Source of the DNA: Dyella nitratireducens
GTDB taxonomy: Bacteria; Pseudomonadota; Gammaproteobacteria; Xanthomonadales; Rhodanobacteraceae
Length of the DNA: 64,000 nt
NCBI RefSeq assembly: GCF_014642835.1
Contig: NZ_BMJA01000006.1
Span: 124,001-188,000 of the forward strand
Direction of reading: 5' to 3'
In this document: piece after piece, positions 38,059 to 45,704 of the stretch
Numbering within the stretch: the first letter of the stretch is position 1
How the letters are laid out: each line of letters starts with the position of its first letter
Translations under genes and position numbers: made by a program
Notes under the pieces: model-generated
Told to the model about the DNA's origin: nothing
Databases searched by the model: none
Seen by the model: only the letters and a program-made list of their open reading frames with translations

Positions 38059-39064
38059 ACCGCCCCCGTGTCGGACGTTGCCACGCACAGTAACCGGCGA
38101 TTAGCGATTCCAGCCCCGCCACATAACGTTCCACGCCTAGTTGCTGGTCCACGTCCAAACGCATCGCTGCATAGAGTGGCGATAACCGCGCACGCCGCAG
38201 GCACCAGCGTTCCGTCAGATGGACATGCAGGTGAAGCACTTCACGAATGGCTTGCTCGCTTGAGCAATCACGTATCTGCTGCAGCCAAAACACACTGTTG
38301 GCACCTGTATGGCACACATCACCGGCTTGCGCAGCGCTGATATCGCTCAGCCATTGATTCAAGTCGGCGTACATGTCGAGCAATGTCTGGATAGCTGCCG
38401 CTTCGCGCATGCCAAGCGGCAGTTCGAATTTCAAACTTCCTTCGATCAAGTCGCTCAACACGAACCAATCCATCGCTTGATGGCCAGGCAGATAAGGTCC
38501 CGGCAAAGCTTCACTACCATGGTCGTCGCTGACCAGGCACAACAGCCACCGGCGCCAATTCGCCACAGCATGCTCTTGCCAGTATGGGCTCATGCCTGCC
38601 GCCTCACGTTTCCAGAGGTCCATGAACGCCCAGGCCAGCGGCGACGCATCACGTTCGGGTTTCGCGCCCGCGTACTGCAAAGTGAGCTCAACGACTTGCC
38701 AGATCAGCGCTTCTGCCGTGTACCGGTCGCGGTTACGCAAGCTCACGCAGTGCTCGCTCCAGGCGATCGACCAGGCCAGCGCATCCACGACGATATCCAG
38801 CTGTGCGCCTTTGTTCAGGGGAAACAACGCCCTGGCAAGGCTGGCTAGGAGCATGGCTAGCCGCTGCTGCTCGACATAGCCGCCTTTCTGCAAGCCATAG
38901 CGATGCAAATAAACCAGATGGCGTTGAACGGCTTTCTGCAGATCATCCGTATTCGAACGCTCCAGGCACACCGTATCCAACGTGGCAAACGAAGGCGCCA
39001 TCACGCCCGACTCCTGTGCGGAGCCAATCTTGGCGGATGCTGTCGATAGGGACTCGACGCTCAC
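38054..39064 (-). CDS. Class I terpene-synthase-like protein lacking catalytic motifs
   Basis: This 336-residue protein follows the plan of bacterial class I sesquiterpene cyclases. Recognisable blocks are GAQLDIVVDALAWSIAW (helix before the Asp-rich motif), PLAWAFMDLWKREAAGMSPYW (~142-162), a helix ending in KFELP, and MYADLNQWLSDISAAQAGD (~231-249). The metal-binding motifs are gone. The DDxxD position (101-106) reads AWSEHC. The NSE position reads SDISAAQAG. No pyrophosphate-sensor Arg or C-terminal RY pair is evident. It is probably a pseudoenzyme or has a new activity. No isoprenoid or P450 genes are nearby. The stop is in a palindromic repeat. Confidence 0.65.
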   Translation of the reverse strand: MSVESLSTASAKIGSAQESGVMAPSFATLDTVCLERSNTDDLQKAVQRHLVYLHRYGLQKGGYVEQQRLAMLLASLARALFPLNKGAQLDIVVDALAWSIAWSEHCVSLRNRDRYTAEALIWQVVELTLQYAGAKPERDASPLAWAFMDLWKREAAGMSPYWQEHAVANWRRWLLCLVSDDHGSEALPGPYLPGHQAMDWFVLSDLIEGSLKFELPLGMREAAAIQTLLDMYADLNQWLSDISAAQAGDVCHTGANSVFWLQQIRDCSSEQAIREVLHLHVHLTERWCLRRARLSPLYAAMRLDVDQQLGVERYVAGLESLIAGYCAWQRPTRGRS

Positions 39065-39250
39065 GTGCTTCTCCTTAAGCTGCTATCCATCACGACACTG
39101 CGTGCAGCATGAAAGCCAGGAAAACGCCTAACGGACGTCACCCAACCAAGCGTTCTACACAAGTCCCATCGTTTACAGACGCAGTGAGTACTGCGTCAAT
39201 TTCATCAGGCTGATTTCAAAAACGTGATCAGCTTGGCACTTCAGCCCGAA

Positions 39251-39278
39251 CGAGCGACGCTTCCGCGAGCGTCGCTCG
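39251..39278. terminator. Strong GC hairpin
   Basis: CGAGCGACGCT-TCCGCG-AGCGTCGCTCG is an 11-bp perfect stem, 16 bases beyond the stop of the lipoprotein gene at 39294 (minus strand). There is no U-run. The rest of 39065-39293 shows no gene. Confidence 0.55.
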
Positions 39279-39293
39279 ATCCAACAGCGCTAC

Positions 39294-39773
39294 TTACTGG
39301 CTGCTGCTGGCAGGCGCTGGTGCATTGCCGCTGTCATTGCGCGGCATGCTCTCGATGTGGCGCTGGCTTTCCTTTTCCAGTTTGAACCGGGCCAGATCGA
39401 TCGGGCGAATCTGCTTGATCATGCACGGAATGTACGGGCGTCCGGTCAGCACCTTGTCGAAGCCGGTCTGCACTTGGCTGGCGAAGCTGGTCAGCCCGAT
39501 GAAGTTGGTAAATGTGAGGTTGTTGCATGGCCACACATCAAGCAAATAGGCCTTGCTCGGCAGCGTATAGATCACCAGCTGCGTATCGCTGAGCGGTTCC
39601 CACGAGTAGATCTGCTCACCCATCACCAGGCGGAAGCTGCGTACCGGCGCGCCGGCGGCGGCACTATAAGCCTGCTGGCGTTGCTGCAAGCGCTGCGCGT
39701 ACGGCACGGATTCGCAGGACGCCAGCAGCACGCCAAGAAGTAAGAGAGCCAGCAGCATGCGTAATTTCGTCAT
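39294..39773 (-). CDS. Lipoprotein, DUF6491-like
   Basis: This 159-residue protein has a lipoprotein signal (MTKLRMLLALLLLGVLLASC, lipobox LLASC). The mature part has VRSFRLVMGEQIYSWEPLSDTQLVIYT and KAYLLDVWPCNNLTFTNFIGLTS, the pattern of DUF6491 proteins. A second Cys pair (WPCNNL, YIPCMI) may form a disulfide. The function is unknown. It lies next to another lipoprotein gene in the same direction, 63 bases apart. Confidence 0.75.
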   Translation of the reverse strand: MTKLRMLLALLLLGVLLASCESVPYAQRLQQRQQAYSAAAGAPVRSFRLVMGEQIYSWEPLSDTQLVIYTLPSKAYLLDVWPCNNLTFTNFIGLTSFASQVQTGFDKVLTGRPYIPCMIKQIRPIDLARFKLEKESQRHIESMPRNDSGNAPAPASSSQ

Positions 39774-39836
39774 GACAACTTCCTCCTCGATCCGGATAAC
39801 CGCTGGAACGCGCGAGCGCGCAGCCGGTGCACGGGC

Positions 39837-40577
39837 TTACTTTTTACTGCCGAGCGGCTGCCACTTGGATGAGTCGAAGCCACCCACTTCAAAGAGCACT
39901 TCCTGTTTATCGCCATCCCGCGTGATGACGGTCATGGTGATGCGCTTGGTCTTTTCCATGGCGGCAATAAAGGGTTTGTCATCGCGTATGAATATCGCCG
40001 GCTCATTGCCCGTAGTCGGCAGGAAGGCGCGCAGCGGATGCGGCTTGTCGTCGAACTGGGCCGTAATGGTGCAATTACCCTTGCAGGCAAAGCCGTGTCC
40101 GATACCGAACAGGAACACACTCTCGCCCCACTGGGTATGGCGGCGCAGCACCAGCCGTATCGAACGGTCGCCACTGGGACGCGTGCTGTAAAGACTGGCA
40201 GTGGATTGCGTGCCGCCCTCCATCGGGCCGACCTGGTAGCTCCATAGCGCGGCCAGTCGGCGTTTGTCAGCGGATGCCTTGGCGCGCTGCTCCACCTCGG
40301 GCAACGTCTGCTGCACTTGCTTGGCCGCGTCGCTGGCCGGGAATTGCTGGACAATCGCCTCGCCAATCTGCGCGGCCAATTCGTCGTTCTTCTGCTGCAA
40401 AGCTTGCTGATAGGTTTGCAGTTGCCGGTTCGCCTCCTGGGCCATCTGCTGTGCCTGGGCCTTGGCCGCATCCTGCTGCGACGGGGTGTTTTGATCCTGC
40501 TGCGAGCAGGCGGCAAGCAACAACCAACCACAAGCGGCGGTCGCGGCGAGAGCGTGGCGGAACGGCAAACGGGGCAT
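39837..40577 (-). CDS. Lipoprotein with Gln-rich coiled coil
   Basis: This 246-residue protein has a lipobox (WLLLAAC). A Gln/Ala-rich coiled coil (~30-105, QQDAAKAQAQQMAQEANRQL) and a beta-rich C-terminal domain follow (LWSYQVGPMEGG, SIRLVLRRHTQWGESVFLF, CKGNCTITAQFDDK, WQPLGSKK). The two Cys near GFACKGNC probably form a disulfide. It should face the periplasm. I do not recognise a family for the C-terminal domain. Confidence 0.8.
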   Translation of the reverse strand: MPRLPFRHALAATAACGWLLLAACSQQDQNTPSQQDAAKAQAQQMAQEANRQLQTYQQALQQKNDELAAQIGEAIVQQFPASDAAKQVQQTLPEVEQRAKASADKRRLAALWSYQVGPMEGGTQSTASLYSTRPSGDRSIRLVLRRHTQWGESVFLFGIGHGFACKGNCTITAQFDDKPHPLRAFLPTTGNEPAIFIRDDKPFIAAMEKTKRITMTVITRDGDKQEVLFEVGGFDSSKWQPLGSKK

Positions 40578-40757
40578 CGTGGCGATCCCAGCGAAACGAG
40601 GTCCCTAGCTTGAAACGAGCGCCCAGCCGGATGCAACCGTTCAAGCCGGGATCAAGACCAGCATCACCACACTGCTGTCTCCTAAAAGAAAACGTGATCG
40701 TTGCTTTGCGAGATCGTCGCAGCTCCGGATAATGCCGCTTCCAGACAAGGATTCCGC

Positions 40758-42002
40758 ATGTCATCCAAGTCCGCGCCAGGTTCGGCCGACTCGCTGCTCA
40801 ACCACCGCGCCTATCTCGCCTTCTGGTGCGCCCGCACTGCCTCCAGCTTTGGTTTCCAGATGCTCTCCGTAGCAGTGGGCTGGCAGATCTATGCGATCAC
40901 CGGCCGCGCGTTCGATCTGGGGCTGATCGGCCTGGTGCAATTCTTTCCATCGGTATTGCTGGCATTGCCGGCGGGCCACCTGGCCGATCAGTTCGATCGT
41001 AGGCGCATCGTGCTGATGGGCCAGATCGTGGAGTGGATCGCCATCGTGCTGTTGGCGACGCTGACCTTGCTGCATGCCATCAACGAAGTGGGCATTCTGC
41101 TGCTGATCTTTATCATCAGCACGGCCAAGGCTTTCGAATCGCCATCGATGCAATCGATGGTACCGGCGCTGGTGCCCCCTGCCCTGCTACCGCGTGCGAT
41201 GGCGGTGAACGGTTCGGCCATGCAGGCGGCGATGATCATGGGGCCGGCCTTGGGTGGCTTGCTTTATGTCGCCGGTCCCGGCGTGGTGTATGCGGTGGCG
41301 GCGGTTTTGTACTTGGTTTCCACTGTCATGGTGTCGCAGCTGCGTTACGAACAAGCACCACCGAAACGCGAACCGGCCACATTGAAAACCCTGTTTGCCG
41401 GTGTGCATTTCATTCGCGAACGCAAGGACATCCTTGGCGTGATTTCGCTGGACCTGTTCGCCGTGCTGCTGGGTGGTGCGACGGCACTGCTACCGATTTT
41501 CGCCAAGGACATATTGCATACTGGTCCATGGGGTTTGGGCCTGCTACGTGCAGCGCCTGCCGTCGGCGCCCTGCTGATGTCGTTCTGGCTGGCACGCCAC
41601 AGCATGGAACGCAACGTGGGCAAGATCATGTTCGTGTCAGTGGCCGGCTTCGGCGTGGCCACACTCGTGTTCGCTTTATCCAAGCTGCTTTGGCTGTCGC
41701 TGCTCGCCTTGTTTGCGCTGGGCGCATTCGACATGGTGAGCATGGTGATCCGCGGTTCGCTGGTGCAGTTGGATACGCCCGATGCGATGCGCGGGCGCGT
41801 GAGCGCGGTGAATGCGATCTTCATCAATACCTCCAACCAACTCGGCGAATTCGAATCCGGCATGCTCGCCGCCTGGCTCGGCGCGGTCGGCTCGGCCGTG
41901 GTGGGCGGCATCGGCACCCTGGTGGTGGTCGGGCTGTGGATGATGCTGTTTCCTACCCTGCGCCGGCGGCAACGGCTGCATATGGAACCTGCGTCGACAT
42001 AG
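40758..42002 (+). CDS. MFS transporter, EntS/DUF894-like
   Basis: This 414-residue major facilitator has about 12 membrane segments. It starts with a short polar tail, then NHRAYLAFWCARTASSFGFQM. The TM2-3 loop is LADQFDRRRIVLMGQ, a variant of the MFS signature, and the central loop contains RYEQAPPKREPATL and FAGVHFIRERKDILG. The last part has DAMRGRVSAVNAIFINTSNQLGEFESG, typical of the EntS-like exporters. The substrate is unknown. AAGGA precedes ATG 40758. Confidence 0.9.
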   Translation: MSSKSAPGSADSLLNHRAYLAFWCARTASSFGFQMLSVAVGWQIYAITGRAFDLGLIGLVQFFPSVLLALPAGHLADQFDRRRIVLMGQIVEWIAIVLLATLTLLHAINEVGILLLIFIISTAKAFESPSMQSMVPALVPPALLPRAMAVNGSAMQAAMIMGPALGGLLYVAGPGVVYAVAAVLYLVSTVMVSQLRYEQAPPKREPATLKTLFAGVHFIRERKDILGVISLDLFAVLLGGATALLPIFAKDILHTGPWGLGLLRAAPAVGALLMSFWLARHSMERNVGKIMFVSVAGFGVATLVFALSKLLWLSLLALFALGAFDMVSMVIRGSLVQLDTPDAMRGRVSAVNAIFINTSNQLGEFESGMLAAWLGAVGSAVVGGIGTLVVVGLWMMLFPTLRRRQRLHMEPAST

Positions 42003-42191
42003 TCGCGGGGGGAACGTGGCGTCACTCTTATCCCGCATAGCAACACTGCAAGCCTGATTTCAATCGTCTATGCAGGTGATGTAAATCCATGTCTAGACGT
42101 CTACTATCGATTAATACTATTGGTTAACGTCCCGCTCACGTGGGCGCTGGCAAGTTGAATAACCCGTAATACAGACAAAAGGAAGAACGCC

Positions 42192-42506
42192 ATGAGCAGG
42201 CAAGCCGACATCGAACGCCGACTCGACCACCTTGGCAACCGTGTGCGCGAGTATGCAGACGGTGCCGCCGATACCGCCGATAACTTGCTGTCTCGCGGCT
42301 GTCGTGCCGTAAGCAAGCTCAGCAGCGGTGATGCCCGCCGTCGCATGGCGCGCCGCGCCGAAGATTTCGCCGACGAAGCCAACTACCAGTACCGCCGCCT
42401 GCGTCGTCATGCGGGCCGGCACCCGGTCGCTACGGCGGCGATCGTCGCCGGTACGGTGGGGGCGTTGTTCTTGCTTTATCGCACACTGCGGCGCGACGAA
42501 GACTGA
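42192..42506 (+). CDS. ElaB/YqjD (DUF883)-like membrane-anchored protein
   Basis: This 104-residue protein has an amphipathic, charged N-terminal helix (RRLDHLGNRVREYADGAAD), Arg-rich repeats in the middle, and one C-terminal transmembrane segment (PVATAAIVAGTVGALFLLYRTL) followed by RRDED. That layout matches DUF883 ribosome-associated inner-membrane proteins such as ElaB/YqjD, but the sequence is diverged. A strong AAAAGGAAG ribosome site precedes the ATG. Confidence 0.65.
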   Translation: MSRQADIERRLDHLGNRVREYADGAADTADNLLSRGCRAVSKLSSGDARRRMARRAEDFADEANYQYRRLRRHAGRHPVATAAIVAGTVGALFLLYRTLRRDED

Positions 42507-42524
42507 CCCAGACAACCCTCATGA

Positions 42525-42554
42525 CTGTCATTCCCGTTCAAGCGGGAATGACAG
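42525..42554. repeat. Single REP-like hairpin
   Basis: CTGTCATTCCCG-TTCAAG-CGGGAATGACAG is a 12-bp perfect stem. It lies between the convergent DUF883-like and aceE genes and belongs to the GTCATTCC family. Confidence 0.85.
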
Positions 42555-42573
42555 CAGGGGAAAACATTGCTTC

Positions 42574-45267
42574 TTACACCGTCAGCGGATTGGGTTTTTC
42601 CGGATCGAGCTTGTACTCGCGGATCGCACGCGACACGTCCTTCGCGTTGACCTTGCCTTCCTTCGCCAGTGCGGCGAGTGCGGCATGGGCAATCCAATAG
42701 CGGTCCACTTCGAAGAAGCCACGCAGGTGCTCGCGCGTATCCGAGCGGCCGAAGCCGTCGGTGCCGAGCACGGTGTAATGCGTACCGTCCGGCATGAAGG
42801 CGCGGATCTGGTCGGCATACTCGCGCACGTAGTCGGTCGCGGCGATGGCCGGACCCTGACGGCCCTGCAACAGGCCGGTGACGTACGGCACGCGCTGCTC
42901 AGCTTCTGGATGCAGGCGATTCCAGCGCTCGGCATCGAAGCCGTCACGGCGCAGCTCGATGAAGCTCGGCACGGACCAGATATCGGCGCTGACGCCGAAA
43001 TCCTTTTCCAGCAGTTCCGCGGCTGCAATCACTTCGCGCAGGATCGTGCCCGAACCAAGCAGTTGCACGCGCGGCTCGCCCTTCTTCGGCTTGCCGGCAT
43101 CCTTGAACAGGTACATACCCTTGACGATGCCTTCCTCGACGCCTTGCGGCAGATCGGGGTGGGCGTAGTTCTCGTTCATCACGGTGATGTAGTAGTACAC
43201 GTCTTCCTGCTCGTCGAGCATGCGACGCGTGCCGTCCTGCATGATCACCGCGACTTCGTAGGAGAAGGTCGGGTCGTACGCACGCACGTTCGGAATCGCT
43301 CCCGCCAGCAAGTGCGAATGGCCATCTTCGTGCTGCAGGCCTTCGCCGTTGAGCGTGGTGCGCCCGGAGGTGCCACCGATCAGGAAGCCGCGCGAACGCA
43401 TGTCGCCGGCCGCCCAGGCCAAGTCGCCGATGCGCTGGAAGCCGAACATCGAGTAGTAGATGAAGAACGGCAGCATCGGCTGGTTGCTGATGCTGTAGCT
43501 GGTCGCCGCCGCCATCCACGCAGCCATGCCGCCGGCTTCGGAGATGCCTTCCTGCAGCACCTGGCCCTTCTGGTCTTCGCGGTAGTAGAGCAGCTGGTCG
43601 GCGTCCTGCGGACGGTATTTCTGACCGAACGGCGCATAGATGCCGATCTGGCGAAACATGCCTTCCATACCAAAGGTACGCGCTTCGTCAGCCACAATCG
43701 GCACCACGCGCGGGCCAATGGCCTTGTCACGCAGCAGGAGGTTCATGCCGCGCACCAGCGCCATGGTGGTGGAGATTTCGCGATCGCCCGTGCCCTTGGT
43801 GATCTGCTCGAACGCGGCCAGTTCCGGCGCCTTGAGCTTCACGTCGGAATGGCGGCGGCGCTGCGGCAACGAGCCGCCAAGAGCCTTACGGCGCTCGAGC
43901 ATGTACTGCACTTCCGGCGAATCCTTGCCAGGGTGGTAGTACGGTACTTCCTTGAGCTTCTCGTCCGACACCGGAATGTTGAAGCGGTCGCGGAAGTGGC
44001 GCACAGCCTCATCATCCAGCTTCTTCTGCTGGTGCGTGGGGTTCTGCGACTCACCGGCCGCGCCCATGCCGTAGCCCTTCACGGTCTTGGCGAGGATGAC
44101 GGTGGGCATGCCCTTGGTGTTCGTCGCTGCGTGATAGGCCGCGTACACCTTGTGCGGATCGTGGCCGCCGCGATTCAAGCGCCAGATGTCGTCGTCGCTG
44201 AGGTTGGCGACCATCTCGCGCGTTTCCGGATACTTGCCGAAGAAATGCTCGCGTGTGTACGCGCCACCGAAGGCTTTGCACGCCTGGTATTCGCCATCGA
44301 TGGTTTCCATCATCAGCTTGCGCAGCACGCCGTTCTTGTCGCGCGCCAGGAGCGGATCCCAGTAGCTGCCCCACACCACCTTGATGGCATTCCAGCCCGC
44401 GCCGCGGAACACACCTTCCAGTTCCTGGATGATCTTGCCGTTGCCGCGCACCGGACCGTCCAGGCGCTGCAGGTTGCAGTTGATGACGAAGATCAGGTTG
44501 TCCAGGCCTTCGCGGCCGGCCAGAGAGATCGCGCCCAGCGACTCGGGTTCATCGCACTCGCCGTCACCCATGAAGCACCAGATCTTGCGGTCAGTCTTCG
44601 GCATCAGGCCGCGGTGCTCGAGGTACTTCCAGAACTGCGCCTGGTAGATCGCCTGGATCGGGCCCAAACCCATCGACACCGTCGGCACCTGCCAGTAATC
44701 GGGCATCAGCCAAGGGTGGGGATAGGAGGAAAGCCCGCGGCCATGGCCGAGCACCTCCATGCGGAACAGGTCGAGCTGCTCCTCGGCGATGCGGCCTTCG
44801 AGGAAGGAGCGCGCATAGATGCCGGGGCTGGAGTGACCCTGGTGGAACACAAGGTCGCCCGGGTGATCAGCGCTCGGTGCACGCCAGAAATGGTTGAAGC
44901 CGACGTCATAAAGCGTGGCGGACGAGGCAAAGCTGGCGATATGGCCACCCAGTTCACCCGGCTTGCGGTTGGCACGCACCACCATCGCCATCGCGTTCCA
45001 GCGGATCAGGGTGCGGATGCGCCATTCCATCGCGGCATCACCGGACATCTTGGCTTCCAGATGCGGCGGAATGGTGTTGACGTATTCAGTGGTGGGGTCG
45101 AACGGCAGGTAGCCGCCGGAACGACGCGTGGAGTCGACCAGCCGCTCCAGCAGGAAGTGTGCACGTTCGGTGCCTTCGCGATCGATGACGGCGCTGAGCG
45201 ATTCGACCCATTCCTGGGTTTCGGTGGGGTCGAGATCCTGGTGGAGAATGTCGTCGAGCTGATCCAT
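42574..45267 (-). CDS. aceE: Pyruvate dehydrogenase E1 component, homodimeric type
   Basis: This 897-residue thiamine-diphosphate enzyme decarboxylates pyruvate and acetylates the lipoyl groups of AceF. The ThDP-binding motif GDGECDEPESLGA...NLIFVINCNLQRLDG (~250) is present. Other E1 marks are HQGHSSPGIYARSFLEG (~145), EGLQHEDGHSHLL (~650) and the C-terminal TDGFGRSDTREHLRGFFEVD. ATG 45267, eight bases after GGAGACG, is better than the frame start 21 bases upstream. It is 15 kb from aceF-lpdA rather than adjacent, so the complex relies on co-regulation in trans. Confidence 0.97.
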   Translation of the reverse strand: MDQLDDILHQDLDPTETQEWVESLSAVIDREGTERAHFLLERLVDSTRRSGGYLPFDPTTEYVNTIPPHLEAKMSGDAAMEWRIRTLIRWNAMAMVVRANRKPGELGGHIASFASSATLYDVGFNHFWRAPSADHPGDLVFHQGHSSPGIYARSFLEGRIAEEQLDLFRMEVLGHGRGLSSYPHPWLMPDYWQVPTVSMGLGPIQAIYQAQFWKYLEHRGLMPKTDRKIWCFMGDGECDEPESLGAISLAGREGLDNLIFVINCNLQRLDGPVRGNGKIIQELEGVFRGAGWNAIKVVWGSYWDPLLARDKNGVLRKLMMETIDGEYQACKAFGGAYTREHFFGKYPETREMVANLSDDDIWRLNRGGHDPHKVYAAYHAATNTKGMPTVILAKTVKGYGMGAAGESQNPTHQQKKLDDEAVRHFRDRFNIPVSDEKLKEVPYYHPGKDSPEVQYMLERRKALGGSLPQRRRHSDVKLKAPELAAFEQITKGTGDREISTTMALVRGMNLLLRDKAIGPRVVPIVADEARTFGMEGMFRQIGIYAPFGQKYRPQDADQLLYYREDQKGQVLQEGISEAGGMAAWMAAATSYSISNQPMLPFFIYYSMFGFQRIGDLAWAAGDMRSRGFLIGGTSGRTTLNGEGLQHEDGHSHLLAGAIPNVRAYDPTFSYEVAVIMQDGTRRMLDEQEDVYYYITVMNENYAHPDLPQGVEEGIVKGMYLFKDAGKPKKGEPRVQLLGSGTILREVIAAAELLEKDFGVSADIWSVPSFIELRRDGFDAERWNRLHPEAEQRVPYVTGLLQGRQGPAIAATDYVREYADQIRAFMPDGTHYTVLGTDGFGRSDTREHLRGFFEVDRYWIAHAALAALAKEGKVNAKDVSRAIREYKLDPEKPNPLTV

Positions 45268-45420
45268 GAAACGTCTCCGCGGCGCCATGCGCCGCCTTGC
45301 GGTGGGTGTGCGTCGCGGGGAGGCGACGGAGCCGAGGCAGGCATCAATCCGGCGGCCAGGCCGGCACGGAACAGGGAGGGACCGCGTGGCGTGTTCGCCG
45401 CAGGACGAGCTAACCCTTCG

Positions 45421-45473
45421 ATTCTAGCCTTGCCGCACCGGTCCCGCCAATTGTCGGACCATACATACGTATG
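45421..45473 (-). promoter_or_regulatory. aceE promoter with upstream CATACGTATG palindrome
   Basis: On the minus strand -35 TTGGCG (45445-45450) and -10 TAGAAT (45421-45426) are 18 bases apart. The palindrome CATACGTATG (45464-45473) lies 13 bases upstream of the -35, an activator-like position. The same core occurs at 27623-27632 upstream of aceF. Confidence 0.6.
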
Positions 45474-45540
45474 CGAAGGGTTTGTGGCGGTGCATCATAG
45501 GGTGCTGTGGAACACAAAACCGTCCGCGCGGGTTCGTGTT

Positions 45541-45625
45541 GCCGTCATTCCCGCGCAAGCGGGAATCCATCTTCGGCTTTTTGCATCAGAGCAAAGTGGA
45601 TTCCCGCTTGCGCGGGAAGGACGGC
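45541..45625. repeat. Inverted pair of REP-like elements
   Basis: GCCGTCATTCCCGCGCAAGC and its inverse (ending GGAAGGACGGC) enclose a 30-base spacer. It lies in the 437-base region between aceE and maeB. Apart from the aceE promoter and these repeats, that region shows nothing recognisable. Confidence 0.85.
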
Positions 45626-45662
45626 CTCAGGGTTATTGGGTGTTTTCTCGCGAGGTTTACCC

Positions 45663-45695
45663 CTCACCCCAACCCTCTCCCCTCCGGGGAGAGGG
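45663..45695. repeat. CCCTCTCCCC palindrome with tail, inverse copy
   Basis: TCACCCCAACCCTCTCCCC-tccg-GGGAGAGGGAG is the inverse of the element at 14801-14836. It sits ten bases before the maeB stop (minus strand) and may stabilise its mRNA 3' end. Confidence 0.75.
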
Positions 45696-45704
45696 AGAAA
45701 TACT

